Translations under genes and position numbers: made by a program | DNA from: an uncultured Psychrobacter sp. | GTDB lineage: Bacteria; Pseudomonadota; Gammaproteobacteria; Pseudomonadales; Moraxellaceae | Length of the DNA: 64,000 nucleotides | Assembly: GCF_947488565.1 (NCBI RefSeq) | Contig: NZ_CANKZC010000001.1 | Location: forward strand, 806,001-870,000 | Direction of reading: 5' to 3' | Shown: piece after piece, positions 19,390 to 27,811 of the stretch | How the letters are laid out: each line of letters begins with the position of its first letter | Numbering within the stretch: position 1 is the stretch's first letter | Notes under the pieces: generated by a model | Told to the model about the DNA's origin: nothing | Database searches by the model: none | Seen by the model: the letters and a program-made list of their open reading frames with translations, nothing else

Positions 19390-20574
19390 ATGAGTCAAGA
19401 AAATCCCAATCATAAGCAAAAAAAGCACTTGCCTTCAAGTGAGCATATTGATGTGTATAACAAGGACGATAGTAACTATACTCCTGACAATCAAGATACC
19501 CATGATCATGATGAACATTTAGAGCAGACCACCGCACCACGAGACACCAAAGGCTATCAGCGCACGTTACTTATTAGCTTTATCATTATTACTGGTTACA
19601 TGTTTATCGAAGCAATTGGTGGTTTACTGACCGGAAGTTTGGCGCTACTCTCTGATGCAGGACACATGCTAAGCGATGCCATCGCCCTTGGTGCGACCTT
19701 GATGGCATTTAAAATCGGCGAAAAAACAGCCACGCATCAAAAGACCTTTGGGTATAAACGCTTTGAGATTATCGTAGCCACAGTTAATGGTGCGACGCTG
19801 GTAATTATCGCCTTGATGATTTTTTATGAAGCGATCAAACGCTTTAACTCGCCGCCAGAGATTGCTACCCAAGGTATGCTGATCGTCGCGACCATCGGTA
19901 TGCTAGTCAATATCTTAGTTGCTTGGCTGATGCATCGTGGTAGTAGCGGTGGCGATGGGCACGCGCACAGTCATGGATCAAATAAAGATAAAGCAAATAA
20001 AGACAGGGTAAAAGTCGGAAGCTCTGACACAAAAGAGCCTGTTAATCTCAACATGCAAAGTGCTTACTTGCATGTACTAAGTGATTTAATGGGATCCGTT
20101 GCTGCTATTGTTGCCGCGCTATTAATGATGGGATTTGGTTGGGTTTGGGCGGATGCAGCAGCGTCTGTCATTGTCGCCATACTTATCTTAGTGAGTGGCT
20201 ACCGCGTCGTACGTGATTCGGTACATATCTTGATGGAAGGCACACCAAAAGGCATCTCACTGGTCGATGTTGAAGACAAACTGCTTGCCCATCCACAAGT
20301 AAAACAAGTCCATGACCTACATGTCTGGAGCATTACCAGCGGGCTAAATGCGCTATCTTGCCATGTGATGGTCGATGGAGATATGAAAATCTCGGATGCC
20401 AGCGTATTGATTGCCAGTCTTGAACAAAGTTTGTTAGCGATTGGTATACATCATGCTACCATTCAGGTTGAAAGCTTATCGCACCCGCAGACCAAAACCC
20501 ATAGTGATGCGCTGGTTTGTGATGTCTCAGAACGTCCTATAGATAGTAATAGTCATATTGGGCATAGTCATTAA
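19390..20574 (+). CDS. Cation diffusion facilitator (zinc/cobalt/cadmium exporter)
   Basis: A 394-residue inner-membrane CDF transporter that exports divalent metals in exchange for protons; closest in style to CzcD/ZitB. Six membrane segments lie between residues 50 and 280. The metal site shows as SDAGHMLSDA (HxxxD) in helix 2 and HVLSDLMGSVAA in helix 5. His-rich stretches flank the core: DTHDHDEH at the N-terminus, GHAHSHG in the cytoplasmic loop and HIGHSH at the C-terminus. The cytoplasmic C-terminal domain has VHDLHVWSI. The frame opens with TTG at 19378, but ATG 19390 is the more likely start. Confidence 0.93.
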   Translation: MSQENPNHKQKKHLPSSEHIDVYNKDDSNYTPDNQDTHDHDEHLEQTTAPRDTKGYQRTLLISFIIITGYMFIEAIGGLLTGSLALLSDAGHMLSDAIALGATLMAFKIGEKTATHQKTFGYKRFEIIVATVNGATLVIIALMIFYEAIKRFNSPPEIATQGMLIVATIGMLVNILVAWLMHRGSSGGDGHAHSHGSNKDKANKDRVKVGSSDTKEPVNLNMQSAYLHVLSDLMGSVAAIVAALLMMGFGWVWADAAASVIVAILILVSGYRVVRDSVHILMEGTPKGISLVDVEDKLLAHPQVKQVHDLHVWSITSGLNALSCHVMVDGDMKISDASVLIASLEQSLLAIGIHHATIQVESLSHPQTKTHSDALVCDVSERPIDSNSHIGHSH

Positions 20575-20821
20575 CAATAAGTCTTGAGCATTGCCGTGAT
20601 TTATTTCATTCAATAATAAAGAACTTCTTCGTTTATTACTCATGTTCAGATTAATTCGGTAGTCTTTCTCAAAACCTTAGTTGTACGATTTAAAAAAATA
20701 AGCTTTAAAGGGGGTTATATGGTTATAATAACGATATAAATCCTCTATTTATCATACCGATTGACTTTGGTAAGCAGACTTATTAGTATTTTTTTAACCT
20801 ACTTATTGACGATATAATCCT

Positions 20822-21526
20822 ATGTCTAGACGCTCGGCGCCCTTTGTCGCCCCAGACTATATTGACAACCCTACGTCAAAAGATGGCAAAAAACACGCCA
20901 AGGTTTTGCTATCAACGCTGCAAGAAGACATTGCTAAATTTCGTGATGAGCAGTTTCCACCTGACATTTTACGTCAAATCCGCGACATGCCCATCTATGA
21001 AGGCAACTTAGCAGAAGTCCAAGCATACCAGCAGCGTTGGCAAACTTTGCTTGAGCGTGCGATGGCGTTTTATCCTGCAGCCAACCTACCACCCGACTAT
21101 CTACCACTGCCAGCCAGCCTTGAGATTCCCCAGTTTATCTATCATGTTCAACGCCTACATCTCACCAAAACCCATGCCAAGGAATCCAAAAGCTTTGGTT
21201 CGGTCGGCGCACTGACTGATAAATGCGGCGATTATAGTGCTGAGGATATTGCGCGTATGGCAGCAGTATTTGATAACGATGACGAGGCGCGTTTAGTCGC
21301 TCACCGTGAGTTTATTGATCTGCGTGCGTATGTATTTTGTCGTGACAGAAAAGGTGAGATGTTAGAGCCTGAGCGTGTACGCTTCTATCGTACGGGGCTT
21401 ATCGTTCATGCTTTGCCTGAGTTTAAAATGATTGATAGCAGACAGACGCCGCGTAAGCGTCGTAACGATGCTTATAACAATCCATTAGCAGACAATGGCG
21501 TTTGGAAAATTTATCGCAAAAAATAA
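20822..21526 (+). CDS. Hypothetical protein
   Basis: A 234-residue soluble protein without signal peptide or membrane segment. I do not recognise a family. It is basic at both ends (MSRRS...; RQTPRKRRNDAYN; IYRKK) with an acidic centre (DNDDEARL). Pro/Tyr-rich stretches (PPDYLPLPASLEIPQFIYH) occur midway. No Shine-Dalgarno sequence is seen; a TATAAT at 20813-20818 lies only three bases before the ATG, which would imply an almost leaderless mRNA if used. It is followed after 62 bases by the Kef-type antiporter on the same strand. Confidence 0.75.
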   Translation: MSRRSAPFVAPDYIDNPTSKDGKKHAKVLLSTLQEDIAKFRDEQFPPDILRQIRDMPIYEGNLAEVQAYQQRWQTLLERAMAFYPAANLPPDYLPLPASLEIPQFIYHVQRLHLTKTHAKESKSFGSVGALTDKCGDYSAEDIARMAAVFDNDDEARLVAHREFIDLRAYVFCRDRKGEMLEPERVRFYRTGLIVHALPEFKMIDSRQTPRKRRNDAYNNPLADNGVWKIYRKK

Positions 21527-21588
21527 CTGTATTGTTTTATTTACTCTGTCATTGATTGTGTTTTTAAATTGATTGCTAAGGATGCTAT

Positions 21589-23478
21589 ATGTTCGCTGCC
21601 GCTGCCGGCTCACCAAACCTGATGCTACAAGCCACCATATTTTTGGGTGCAGCGCTGCTTTTTGTCCCTCTCGGTAAACGCTTCGGTATAGCCACTGTTC
21701 TTGGTTATCTGATTACGGGATTAATATTAGGTCCAAGCGCGCTAGATGTGGCAGGTGATGCTGAAAGCTTGCTACACTTTTCTGAGTTTGGCGTGGTCAT
21801 GCTGCTGTTTATCATCGGTCTTGAGCTGCAACCATCGCGTCTGTGGGCACTGCGGCGTTCTATATTTGTCCTTGGCGGCTTGCAAGTTGGGCTTACTGGC
21901 ACGCTACTGATGGTAATCCTGTATCACTTTTTCTCTCTACGATTGGATACGGCATTTATTGTCGGCTTCGGCTTAGCCCTTTCTTCCACTGCCTTCGTAC
22001 TACAGATACTCACTGAAAAACAGCAGCTCTCAAGTACCCATGGTCGCGAAGCATTTACCATTTTGTTATTCCAAGATATTGCCGTGATTCCGTTATTAGC
22101 AGTGATTCCGTTTTTATCAGGGGTGCGCGAACAAAGCTACGATCTGATTTACTTTGGCAAGGTTTTTGCCGTTTTTGCTGGTCTCATCCTTGCCAGTCGT
22201 TATGTTATCCGACCATTTTTTAAATTTGTCGCATCTAGCGGTGCATCAGAGCTACTGACTGCTGTTGCCTTGTTTATCGTTATGGGCGTGTCTATCTTGA
22301 TGGGACAAATTGGCCTATCGATGGCGTTGGGAGCGTTTTTGACTGGTGTACTCTTAGCAGATTCTGAATATCGTCATGAGCTAGAAGCCAGTATTGAGCC
22401 CTTTAAAGGTTTACTGCTTGGTCTATTTTTTATGTCAGTAGGCATGCTGACTGATATTAAGCTCATCATGGCACATCCTGTATTTATCATAAGTTGTGCC
22501 GTGGCGTTAATGTTCATCAAATTCGCTGTAATTACCACTATTGCAAAGGTACTAGGCAATCGCTGGCCGACCAGTATCCGACTTGGCGTGACCTTAGCTC
22601 AAGGCGGTGAATTTGCGTTCGTATTATTCAACGTCGCAGCAACCCAAAACGTATTAGCGCCTGAAATGGAGAACACGCTAAATTTAATCGTGACCATTTC
22701 TATGGCACTCACCCCGCTTGCTTTCTTATTATTAGACAAAATCGGTGAGCCTTTATTTGCTAAAAGTAAGCCTAGTCGCGAGCACGACACCATTCCCGAT
22801 CATGAGCATCCTGTCATTATTGCAGGTTTTGGACGCGTCGGACAGATTATCGGCCGTGTGCTGCGTATGCATAATATCGAATTTACGGCCATTGAACGCT
22901 CGGCAAACCGAGTGGATTTTGTACGTAAATTTGGTAACCAAGTCTATTATGGCGACCCAAAAAACCCTGAGATTTTGCGGGCGGCTGGTATCAGTAAAGC
23001 CCGTATTTTTATTATCGCTGTTGATGATTTAGAGCGCTCTATTACTACCGCTGAATATCTGCGCAAAAACTATCCTGATTTGGTTGTATTGGCGCGCGCC
23101 CGTGACCGTCAGCATTATTATCGTTTACGTGAGGTTGGCGTCCGTCATATCTGGCGTGAGACCTATTTGTCCTCGTTAGATATGTCACGCGAGTCCCTAC
23201 AGCTGCTTGGTATATCACCTGAAAAAGCCCGCGATACGATTCAGACTTTCCGCGACTATGACGATGATTTAATTGAACGTCAGCAAGCTATCTATGATGA
23301 TGAAGCAAGGATGATTGAATCAGCACAATCTGCAATGGCAGAGCTTGAAAGCTTGTTTGACGAAGATATTGGTAAAGCGCGCAAGATGGACTTAGGGGAT
23401 TTTTATGAAGTACTTAAGAACCAAGCAACTCCAGTTGACGATGCCTCAAACAATGTTGCTACTGACCCCAAAGCCTAG
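21589..23478 (+). CDS. Kef-type K+/H+ antiporter (CPA2 family with RCK domain)
   Basis: A 629-residue protein. Residues 1-385 form a CPA2 sodium/proton exchanger-type membrane domain of about 12 segments (GYLITGLILGPSAL; FSEFGVVMLLFIIGLELQP; LFQDIAVIPLLAVIPF; LTLAQGGEFAFVLF). Residues 400-520 form a TrkA-N/RCK nucleotide-binding domain with VIIAGFGRVGQIIGR and a terminal Glu/Arg pair (AIERSANRV). The QGGEFAFVL motif is typical of KefB/KefC. An acidic-basic helical tail follows. AAGGA six bases before the ATG supports the start. No KefF/KefG ancillary gene is adjacent, so glutathione-adduct gating is only an inference. Confidence 0.9.
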   Translation: MFAAAAGSPNLMLQATIFLGAALLFVPLGKRFGIATVLGYLITGLILGPSALDVAGDAESLLHFSEFGVVMLLFIIGLELQPSRLWALRRSIFVLGGLQVGLTGTLLMVILYHFFSLRLDTAFIVGFGLALSSTAFVLQILTEKQQLSSTHGREAFTILLFQDIAVIPLLAVIPFLSGVREQSYDLIYFGKVFAVFAGLILASRYVIRPFFKFVASSGASELLTAVALFIVMGVSILMGQIGLSMALGAFLTGVLLADSEYRHELEASIEPFKGLLLGLFFMSVGMLTDIKLIMAHPVFIISCAVALMFIKFAVITTIAKVLGNRWPTSIRLGVTLAQGGEFAFVLFNVAATQNVLAPEMENTLNLIVTISMALTPLAFLLLDKIGEPLFAKSKPSREHDTIPDHEHPVIIAGFGRVGQIIGRVLRMHNIEFTAIERSANRVDFVRKFGNQVYYGDPKNPEILRAAGISKARIFIIAVDDLERSITTAEYLRKNYPDLVVLARARDRQHYYRLREVGVRHIWRETYLSSLDMSRESLQLLGISPEKARDTIQTFRDYDDDLIERQQAIYDDEARMIESAQSAMAELESLFDEDIGKARKMDLGDFYEVLKNQATPVDDASNNVATDPKA

Positions 23479-23580
23479 CGGTTGTTGCAAACTTATCTAG
23501 GGTCGGCATATTATCGTTATATTACGTTCAGCTTTATACAATCTTAGCTATCAATAGTCCTAATGTGTGCATGTTCATTT

Positions 23581-24510
23581 TTAATTGGTTATACAGCGCT
23601 TAGGAGCCTGTTTTTCGTTAAGTGAGCTTATACAGCTCCAGCTATCAGTATCTGGATTGTGGTGAAATACTAGCGTTTGATCATTTAGATAGCGTATAGG
23701 AAACTTGATGTTTTGAACGGTCGCCACGACTGCGCAGTCAGTCGCAGGTAGACCGTCCACTTGCGTAGTAACCTGCATACGTACTTGCTGAGCATCGGTA
23801 CTAAGCGGCAAATTAGTCGGGCATACTCCTGTTTGCTGATAAATTAGCGCGACTCGATTTTGTGCATTTTTCGTGATGTCATACGCATCAAACAACACCT
23901 CGTTTTCTTTTTGCTTGGCGATGATCGGTAAAAACTGCACATTGATCACCATGAGCGCAAAAGCAAAGAACCCAAAGCCCAATCCTAAACCAAATAAGCT
24001 TACCCCGCCCTCACGGCGTAGATGTGCTTGCTGTGCGGCTTCATCGCGCGGATGGTCATTGATAGCATCAGCAATCTCACGTCGCGCCATCCGGTAATAA
24101 TAAGCATCGGTCCAGCGCGCCACCATAAATGACCAAAACAGCCAAATTATCCCAGCAATGCCAATACGTGTTGCCATCTGATAGGCATCTGGAATATAAG
24201 GCATCGCTACAAACTCAAACGTGACTAGCGCAATGACGATATTAAGTTGGATAAATGACCAACCAGCCACACTATAGACAAGCGCATCCATGTAACGTTT
24301 GCGATACAAGAGCCAAGGTAGAGTGATAAAAAATGCCGCCCAATGCCACTTAGGTGATAGGTATCCTTGCTGATCAAACTGTGCAAAACGCTTAAGGTAA
24401 TAACCTTGCGTACGATGACCAATAAACCATTGGTCAAGCTGTTTACGTTTGAGAGGGCTCAGCTGTTCTTGATAAAACGGTGGTGGCGAATCCGTCTCAA
24501 TAAATAACAT
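23581..24510 (-). CDS. DUF2628-like membrane protein with pilin-like C-terminal region
   Basis: A 309-residue inner-membrane protein. The N-terminal part resembles DUF2628: a polar start, then SPKWHWAAFFITLPWLLYRKRYMDAL and two further hydrophobic segments (about 82-103 and 114-132). A cytoplasmic linker (REIADAINDHPRDEAAQQ) follows. A fourth segment (about 168-192) leads into a periplasmic domain. It contains GVCPTN, ATDCAVVATV, DSWSC and APKRCIT, a Cys/aromatic pattern like the end of type IV pilin globular domains. The role is unknown; the pilin resemblance is by eye. Confidence 0.75.
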   Translation of the reverse strand: MLFIETDSPPPFYQEQLSPLKRKQLDQWFIGHRTQGYYLKRFAQFDQQGYLSPKWHWAAFFITLPWLLYRKRYMDALVYSVAGWSFIQLNIVIALVTFEFVAMPYIPDAYQMATRIGIAGIIWLFWSFMVARWTDAYYYRMARREIADAINDHPRDEAAQQAHLRREGGVSLFGLGLGFGFFAFALMVINVQFLPIIAKQKENEVLFDAYDITKNAQNRVALIYQQTGVCPTNLPLSTDAQQVRMQVTTQVDGLPATDCAVVATVQNIKFPIRYLNDQTLVFHHNPDTDSWSCISSLNEKQAPKRCITN

Positions 24511-24836
24511 AGCAGTAGGCTCTATTGACTGTTAAGAGTTTACGATTACTTGGTGTTTAGATCGCTAAATAGCAATGTGACGATAAATGCTCTTTATTAT
24601 ATGACAATAAAAAAGCAGATACGATGTACTTTAGTATAGGTCAACAAAATAATGTAGCGTCTATTACAACCTGTATAACATGCTTCAAACCAGATGATAG
24701 ACAATTGAAAAAGACATGTATAACGGTTTAACTATAAATAAGTTAGTTAAGCATTCAAATATTGCACGTTCACACACAAGAGTATTTAACTTATAATACG
24801 CTCATACTCGCTACCCAATCGAATTTTACTGCTCCT
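24511..24836. other. Divergent spacer between the DUF2628-like gene and trmB
   Basis: 326 AT-rich bases between two divergently transcribed genes, so promoters for both must lie here. I cannot assign convincing -35/-10 pairs. No hairpin, repeat or small gene stands out. Confidence 0.4.
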
Positions 24837-25658
24837 ATGAATGAACATCCTCACAATGACAGTCTCATCAAGCATGATACCGATGTATCAACTAATACCG
24901 ACACACAGACCAACGAGTCTATGACATCTGATACTGAAGCGCCTGATAACAAACATAAACGTATCGTCAATACCTTTATGAAACGCCGCACTCATATGAA
25001 TAAAAATGCTGAACTGGCCCTAACTGATCCAGAATTTACTCAGTATTTAGTCAATAATAGTTTCGGTGATGGCAACCTTGAAGGCATAAACGATCTGCGT
25101 TCATCATTTAGCGACAAGCCCAATGGCAGTGATGCGCCCCTTACCCTAGAAATTGGTTTTGGGCTGGGTGATTCGTTCATTGAGATGGCAGCGGCCGATC
25201 CTACACGTAACTTTGTTGGCGTTGAGGTACATGAGCCTGGTATTGGTAAGTGCGCTTATATGGCCGGTACGCAGAATTTAACCAATGTTAAAATCATTAA
25301 TGGTGATGCCATTCAGCTACTAAAGCAGCTTCCAGAAAACCACATTGATCGTATCCAGCTTTACTTCCCTGATCCATGGCAAAAAAAGCGCCATTATAAG
25401 CGCCGTTTTGTGAGTCCTGAACGCATGGCCATTGTCACTCGTAGTTTAACGCAAGGTGGCTGGTTTCATACCGCAACTGACTGGGAGCATTATGCGTTTT
25501 GGATGGTTGATGTCCTAGACAATTTCGCTGGGCTTAGCAATCAAGCTGGCAAGGGTAACTTTACGACGCGTCCTAGCTTTCGTCCAATGACCAAGTTTGA
25601 ACGTCGTGGCTTAGAGCGCGGTCACGGTGTATGGGACTTAATATATATTAAGGACTAG
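24837..25658 (+). CDS. trmB: tRNA (guanine-N7)-methyltransferase
   Basis: Methylates G46 in the variable loop of many tRNAs using S-adenosylmethionine. About 273 residues from ATG 24837. Seen: [14 protein letters not shown] (SAM-binding), [23 protein letters not shown], the family signature [18 protein letters not shown], and C-terminal [17 protein letters not shown]. The frame opens 25 codons upstream with a TTG but that part is unrelated to the family. The N-terminal 60 residues (Thr/Asp-rich) remain longer than in E. coli, so a start at a later Met is possible. A good terminator follows. Confidence 0.93.
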   Translation: MNEHPHNDSLIKHDTDVSTNTDTQTNESMTSDTEAPDNKHKRIVNTFMKRRTHMNKNAELALTDPEFTQYLVNNSFGDGNLEGINDLRSSFSDKPNGSDAPLTLEIGFGLGDSFIEMAAADPTRNFVGVEVHEPGIGKCAYMAGTQNLTNVKIINGDAIQLLKQLPENHIDRIQLYFPDPWQKKRHYKRRFVSPERMAIVTRSLTQGGWFHTATDWEHYAFWMVDVLDNFAGLSNQAGKGNFTTRPSFRPMTKFERRGLERGHGVWDLIYIKD

Positions 25659-25690
25659 ATTCTTATACTTTCTTTGATGGTTTATATACA

Positions 25691-25717
25691 GCGGCTAATT
25701 AACTTAGCCGCTTTTTT
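25691..25717 (+). terminator. Intrinsic terminator after trmB
   Basis: GCGGCTAA / TTAGCCGC stem with a five-base loop followed by six T, 32 bases beyond the trmB stop. Confidence 0.88.
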
Positions 25718-26083
25718 GTGATGATTCGATTGATTCTAATGCTAAGCTTTATTGTATAGTTATTCGCGATAACATCGCATTATTCTCTACGTGACTCTTA
25801 AGCACATTCTCATGCTAAAAATAACGATAAAAACCCTTGCTATTTCTAGCGATTATTTTTAATAAAAGTATTTTTTACTATTTTAGTATTTTGACAAATT
25901 AAGACTGTATTTGTCAGAAATGTTATGTTCTTTAACGACGTGAAACATAGACACAAAAACAGAAAAATTAAAGCAATTTTCAACCATATTGTTCTTGAAA
26001 AGAAGGACTAGGAGGGTTAGACGATTTTTAGTATTAGCGCAAACATTGATAGCATAAGGGTTTGCTGAGTTTTCCCCATTCCC

Positions 26084-26311
26084 TGTGGATAAGTATGTGG
26101 ATAAGTCACTACTTGACACGTATTTGACTTGATAAACTAATGGCTTAGGTAAAATTGGTTAATTTTTATACAATTTAAATAGATATATAAATCAACGACT
26201 TACATCTCAATAAAAGTAAAATTGACTTTTTATAAATTAATTTAAAAAATTTTAAATACCAATCGATGTTTCACAAAATCGACTCTAAAGCCTATTGTTT
26301 CCTGTGGACAA
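26084..26311. promoter_or_regulatory. Cluster of DnaA-box-like 9-mers with AT-rich interval
   Basis: TGTGGATAA occurs at 26084-26092 and again at 26096-26104; its reverse complement TTATCCACA is the consensus DnaA box. A third, TGTGGACAA (reverse TTGTCCACA, one change), is at 26303-26311 in the same orientation. Between them lies about 200 bases of very AT-rich DNA with TTTAAA/AATTTAAAAAATTTTAAA runs. The layout resembles an origin or a DnaA-controlled region, but no dnaA, dnaN or rpmH is in the window, so the function is open. Confidence 0.45.
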
Positions 26312-26324
26312 CTCAATATTTTTG

Positions 26325-26354
26325 TTGACATCATTCATTGTTAATGATTCTAAT
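26325..26354 (+). promoter_or_regulatory. Candidate promoter upstream of recA
   Basis: TTGACA (26325-26330) and TCTAAT (26349-26354) with an 18-base spacer. A second possible -10, TATAAT at 26473-26478, lies nearer to recA without a clear -35. Either could drive recA; the leader would be about 350 or 230 bases. Confidence 0.35.
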
Positions 26355-26416
26355 TTATCATAATAATGACAAGTTTTTCTACCCATTTAGACAATTAAAT
26401 TACACTCTATCTCACA

Positions 26417-26431
26417 CGACAGCTGTTGTCG
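26417..26431. promoter_or_regulatory. Palindrome upstream of recA
   Basis: CGACA-N5-TGTCG, overlapping the 8-base perfect palindrome ACAGCTGT. It ends 41 bases before the TATAAT at 26473. Position and symmetry suit a repressor or activator site, but it matches neither the E. coli nor the Bacillus LexA box. Confidence 0.3.
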
Positions 26432-26712
26432 TTTGATACCTTTCATATCATGATGTTACATCTAGATTTTGTTATAATTACTGCATCAACTCACACACCT
26501 ATCAATCTTTTACTCTAAACTTTATTCTACTTCTATTGCTCGTATTATTTACTGTATAGTGGAACGAGATGTTTATATTGCATTTATTTAGACAACTACG
26601 ATCTTAAAGATATGTTAAGACAGATGATCTAATAGGATATTTTCTGCACTTACCATTATACCTTCGAATTTTTAATTACTCTTTTATGACAATTTATGAC
26701 AAGGACTCCATT

Positions 26713-27771
26713 ATGGACGACAACAAAGCCAAAGCACTCAAGGCGGCACTAGGTCAAATTGAAAAGCAATTTGGCAAAAACACTATCATGCATCTAGGCG
26801 ATGAGTCGGCAGCGCTTGATGTAGATGTTGTATCAACTGGCTCATTAGGTTTGGATATCGCTCTTGGAATTGGTGGCCTGCCTAAAGGACGTATTGTTGA
26901 GATTTATGGTCCAGAGAGCTCAGGTAAAACGACTATGACGCTGCAAGCAATTGCAGAGTGTCAAAAGCAAGGTGGTACTTGTGCTTTTATTGATGCAGAG
27001 CATGCTCTTGATCCTGTCTATGCGCGCAGACTTGGCGTAAATACAGATGATCTATTGGTTTCTCAACCTGACAATGGTGAGCAAGCGCTAGAGATTACGG
27101 ATATGTTGGTACGCTCAGGAGCGGTCGATATGATCGTCGTTGACTCTGTTGCTGCTTTGACCCCGCGTGCAGAGATTGAGGGCGAGATGGGCGATTCTCA
27201 TATGGGTTTGCAAGCACGTTTGATGAGTCAGGCCTTACGTAAGATTACCGGTAATGCCAAGCGTTCTAACTGTATGGTGGTATTTATTAACCAAATTCGT
27301 ATGAAAATTGGTGTTATGTTTGGTAGCCCTGAGACTACCACTGGCGGTAACGCTCTTAAGTTTTATGCGTCAGTACGTATGGATATTCGCCGTATTGGTG
27401 CAGTTAAGAACGGAGATGAAATCATCGGTAACCAGACGCGTGTCAAAGTCATTAAGAACAAAATGGCACCTCCATTCCGTCAGGCTGAGTTTGAAATTAC
27501 CTATGGTGAAGGTACCAATCATTTAGCTGAAGTCATTGACCTAGGTGTTGAAGTCGGTGCCGTTGGCAAAGCTGGAGCATGGTATAGCTATGGCGATGAA
27601 AAAATTGGTCAAGGTAAGGCCAATTCAGTGGTCTTTTTGAAAGAAAACCCTGAAATTGCTCAAGCTATTGAAGCGAAGATACGTGCTGAAAAACTTGGTG
27701 CTGTTGACAACAACGACGCATCAGACGCAGACGATGTGGACGAAAACTCAGACGCAGCGCCAGTTCAATAG
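26713..27771 (+). CDS. recA: Recombinase RecA
   Basis: DNA-dependent ATPase that forms filaments on single-stranded DNA for strand exchange and DNA-damage signalling. 352 residues from ATG 26713, aligning at the family start ([16 protein letters not shown]). Walker [10 protein letters not shown] lies near residue 66, [19 protein letters not shown] is the Walker B region, and loop L2 has [20 protein letters not shown]. The acidic C-terminal tail ([13 protein letters not shown]) is typical. AAGGA seven bases upstream fixes the start; the frame opens nine codons earlier. recX follows after 40 bases. Confidence 0.98.
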   Translation: MDDNKAKALKAALGQIEKQFGKNTIMHLGDESAALDVDVVSTGSLGLDIALGIGGLPKGRIVEIYGPESSGKTTMTLQAIAECQKQGGTCAFIDAEHALDPVYARRLGVNTDDLLVSQPDNGEQALEITDMLVRSGAVDMIVVDSVAALTPRAEIEGEMGDSHMGLQARLMSQALRKITGNAKRSNCMVVFINQIRMKIGVMFGSPETTTGGNALKFYASVRMDIRRIGAVKNGDEIIGNQTRVKVIKNKMAPPFRQAEFEITYGEGTNHLAEVIDLGVEVGAVGKAGAWYSYGDEKIGQGKANSVVFLKENPEIAQAIEAKIRAEKLGAVDNNDASDADDVDENSDAAPVQ

Positions 27772-27811
27772 TTATTGCATATATACTTTATTGATTAGCT
27801 GATTAATAGTT

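Larger units (their letters stand above)
25659..26712. other. Long AT-rich spacer upstream of recA
   Basis: About 1.05 kb without a convincing gene. It contains the trmB terminator (25691-25717), three DnaA-box-like 9-mers (26084-26311), a very AT-rich stretch between them, a candidate promoter (26325-26354), a short palindrome (26417-26431) and a TATAAT (26473-26478). The 78-codon minus-strand frame at 25883-26119 has no ribosome-binding site and no ordered composition. Confidence 0.6.

Noticed and set aside
20811..20822. Promoter -10 (TATAAT) three bases before the hypothetical gene at 20822
   Set aside because: It would place the transcription start inside or after the start codon and lacks a -35; probably coincidence.
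25883..26119. 78-codon minus-strand frame in the recA upstream spacer
   Set aside because: No ribosome-binding site, irregular composition, and it overlaps the DnaA-box pair; more likely chance in AT-rich DNA.
26417..26431. Classical LexA (SOS) box upstream of recA
   Set aside because: The palindrome does not match CTGT-N8-ACAG or GAAC-N4-GTTC, and relatives are thought to lack LexA.
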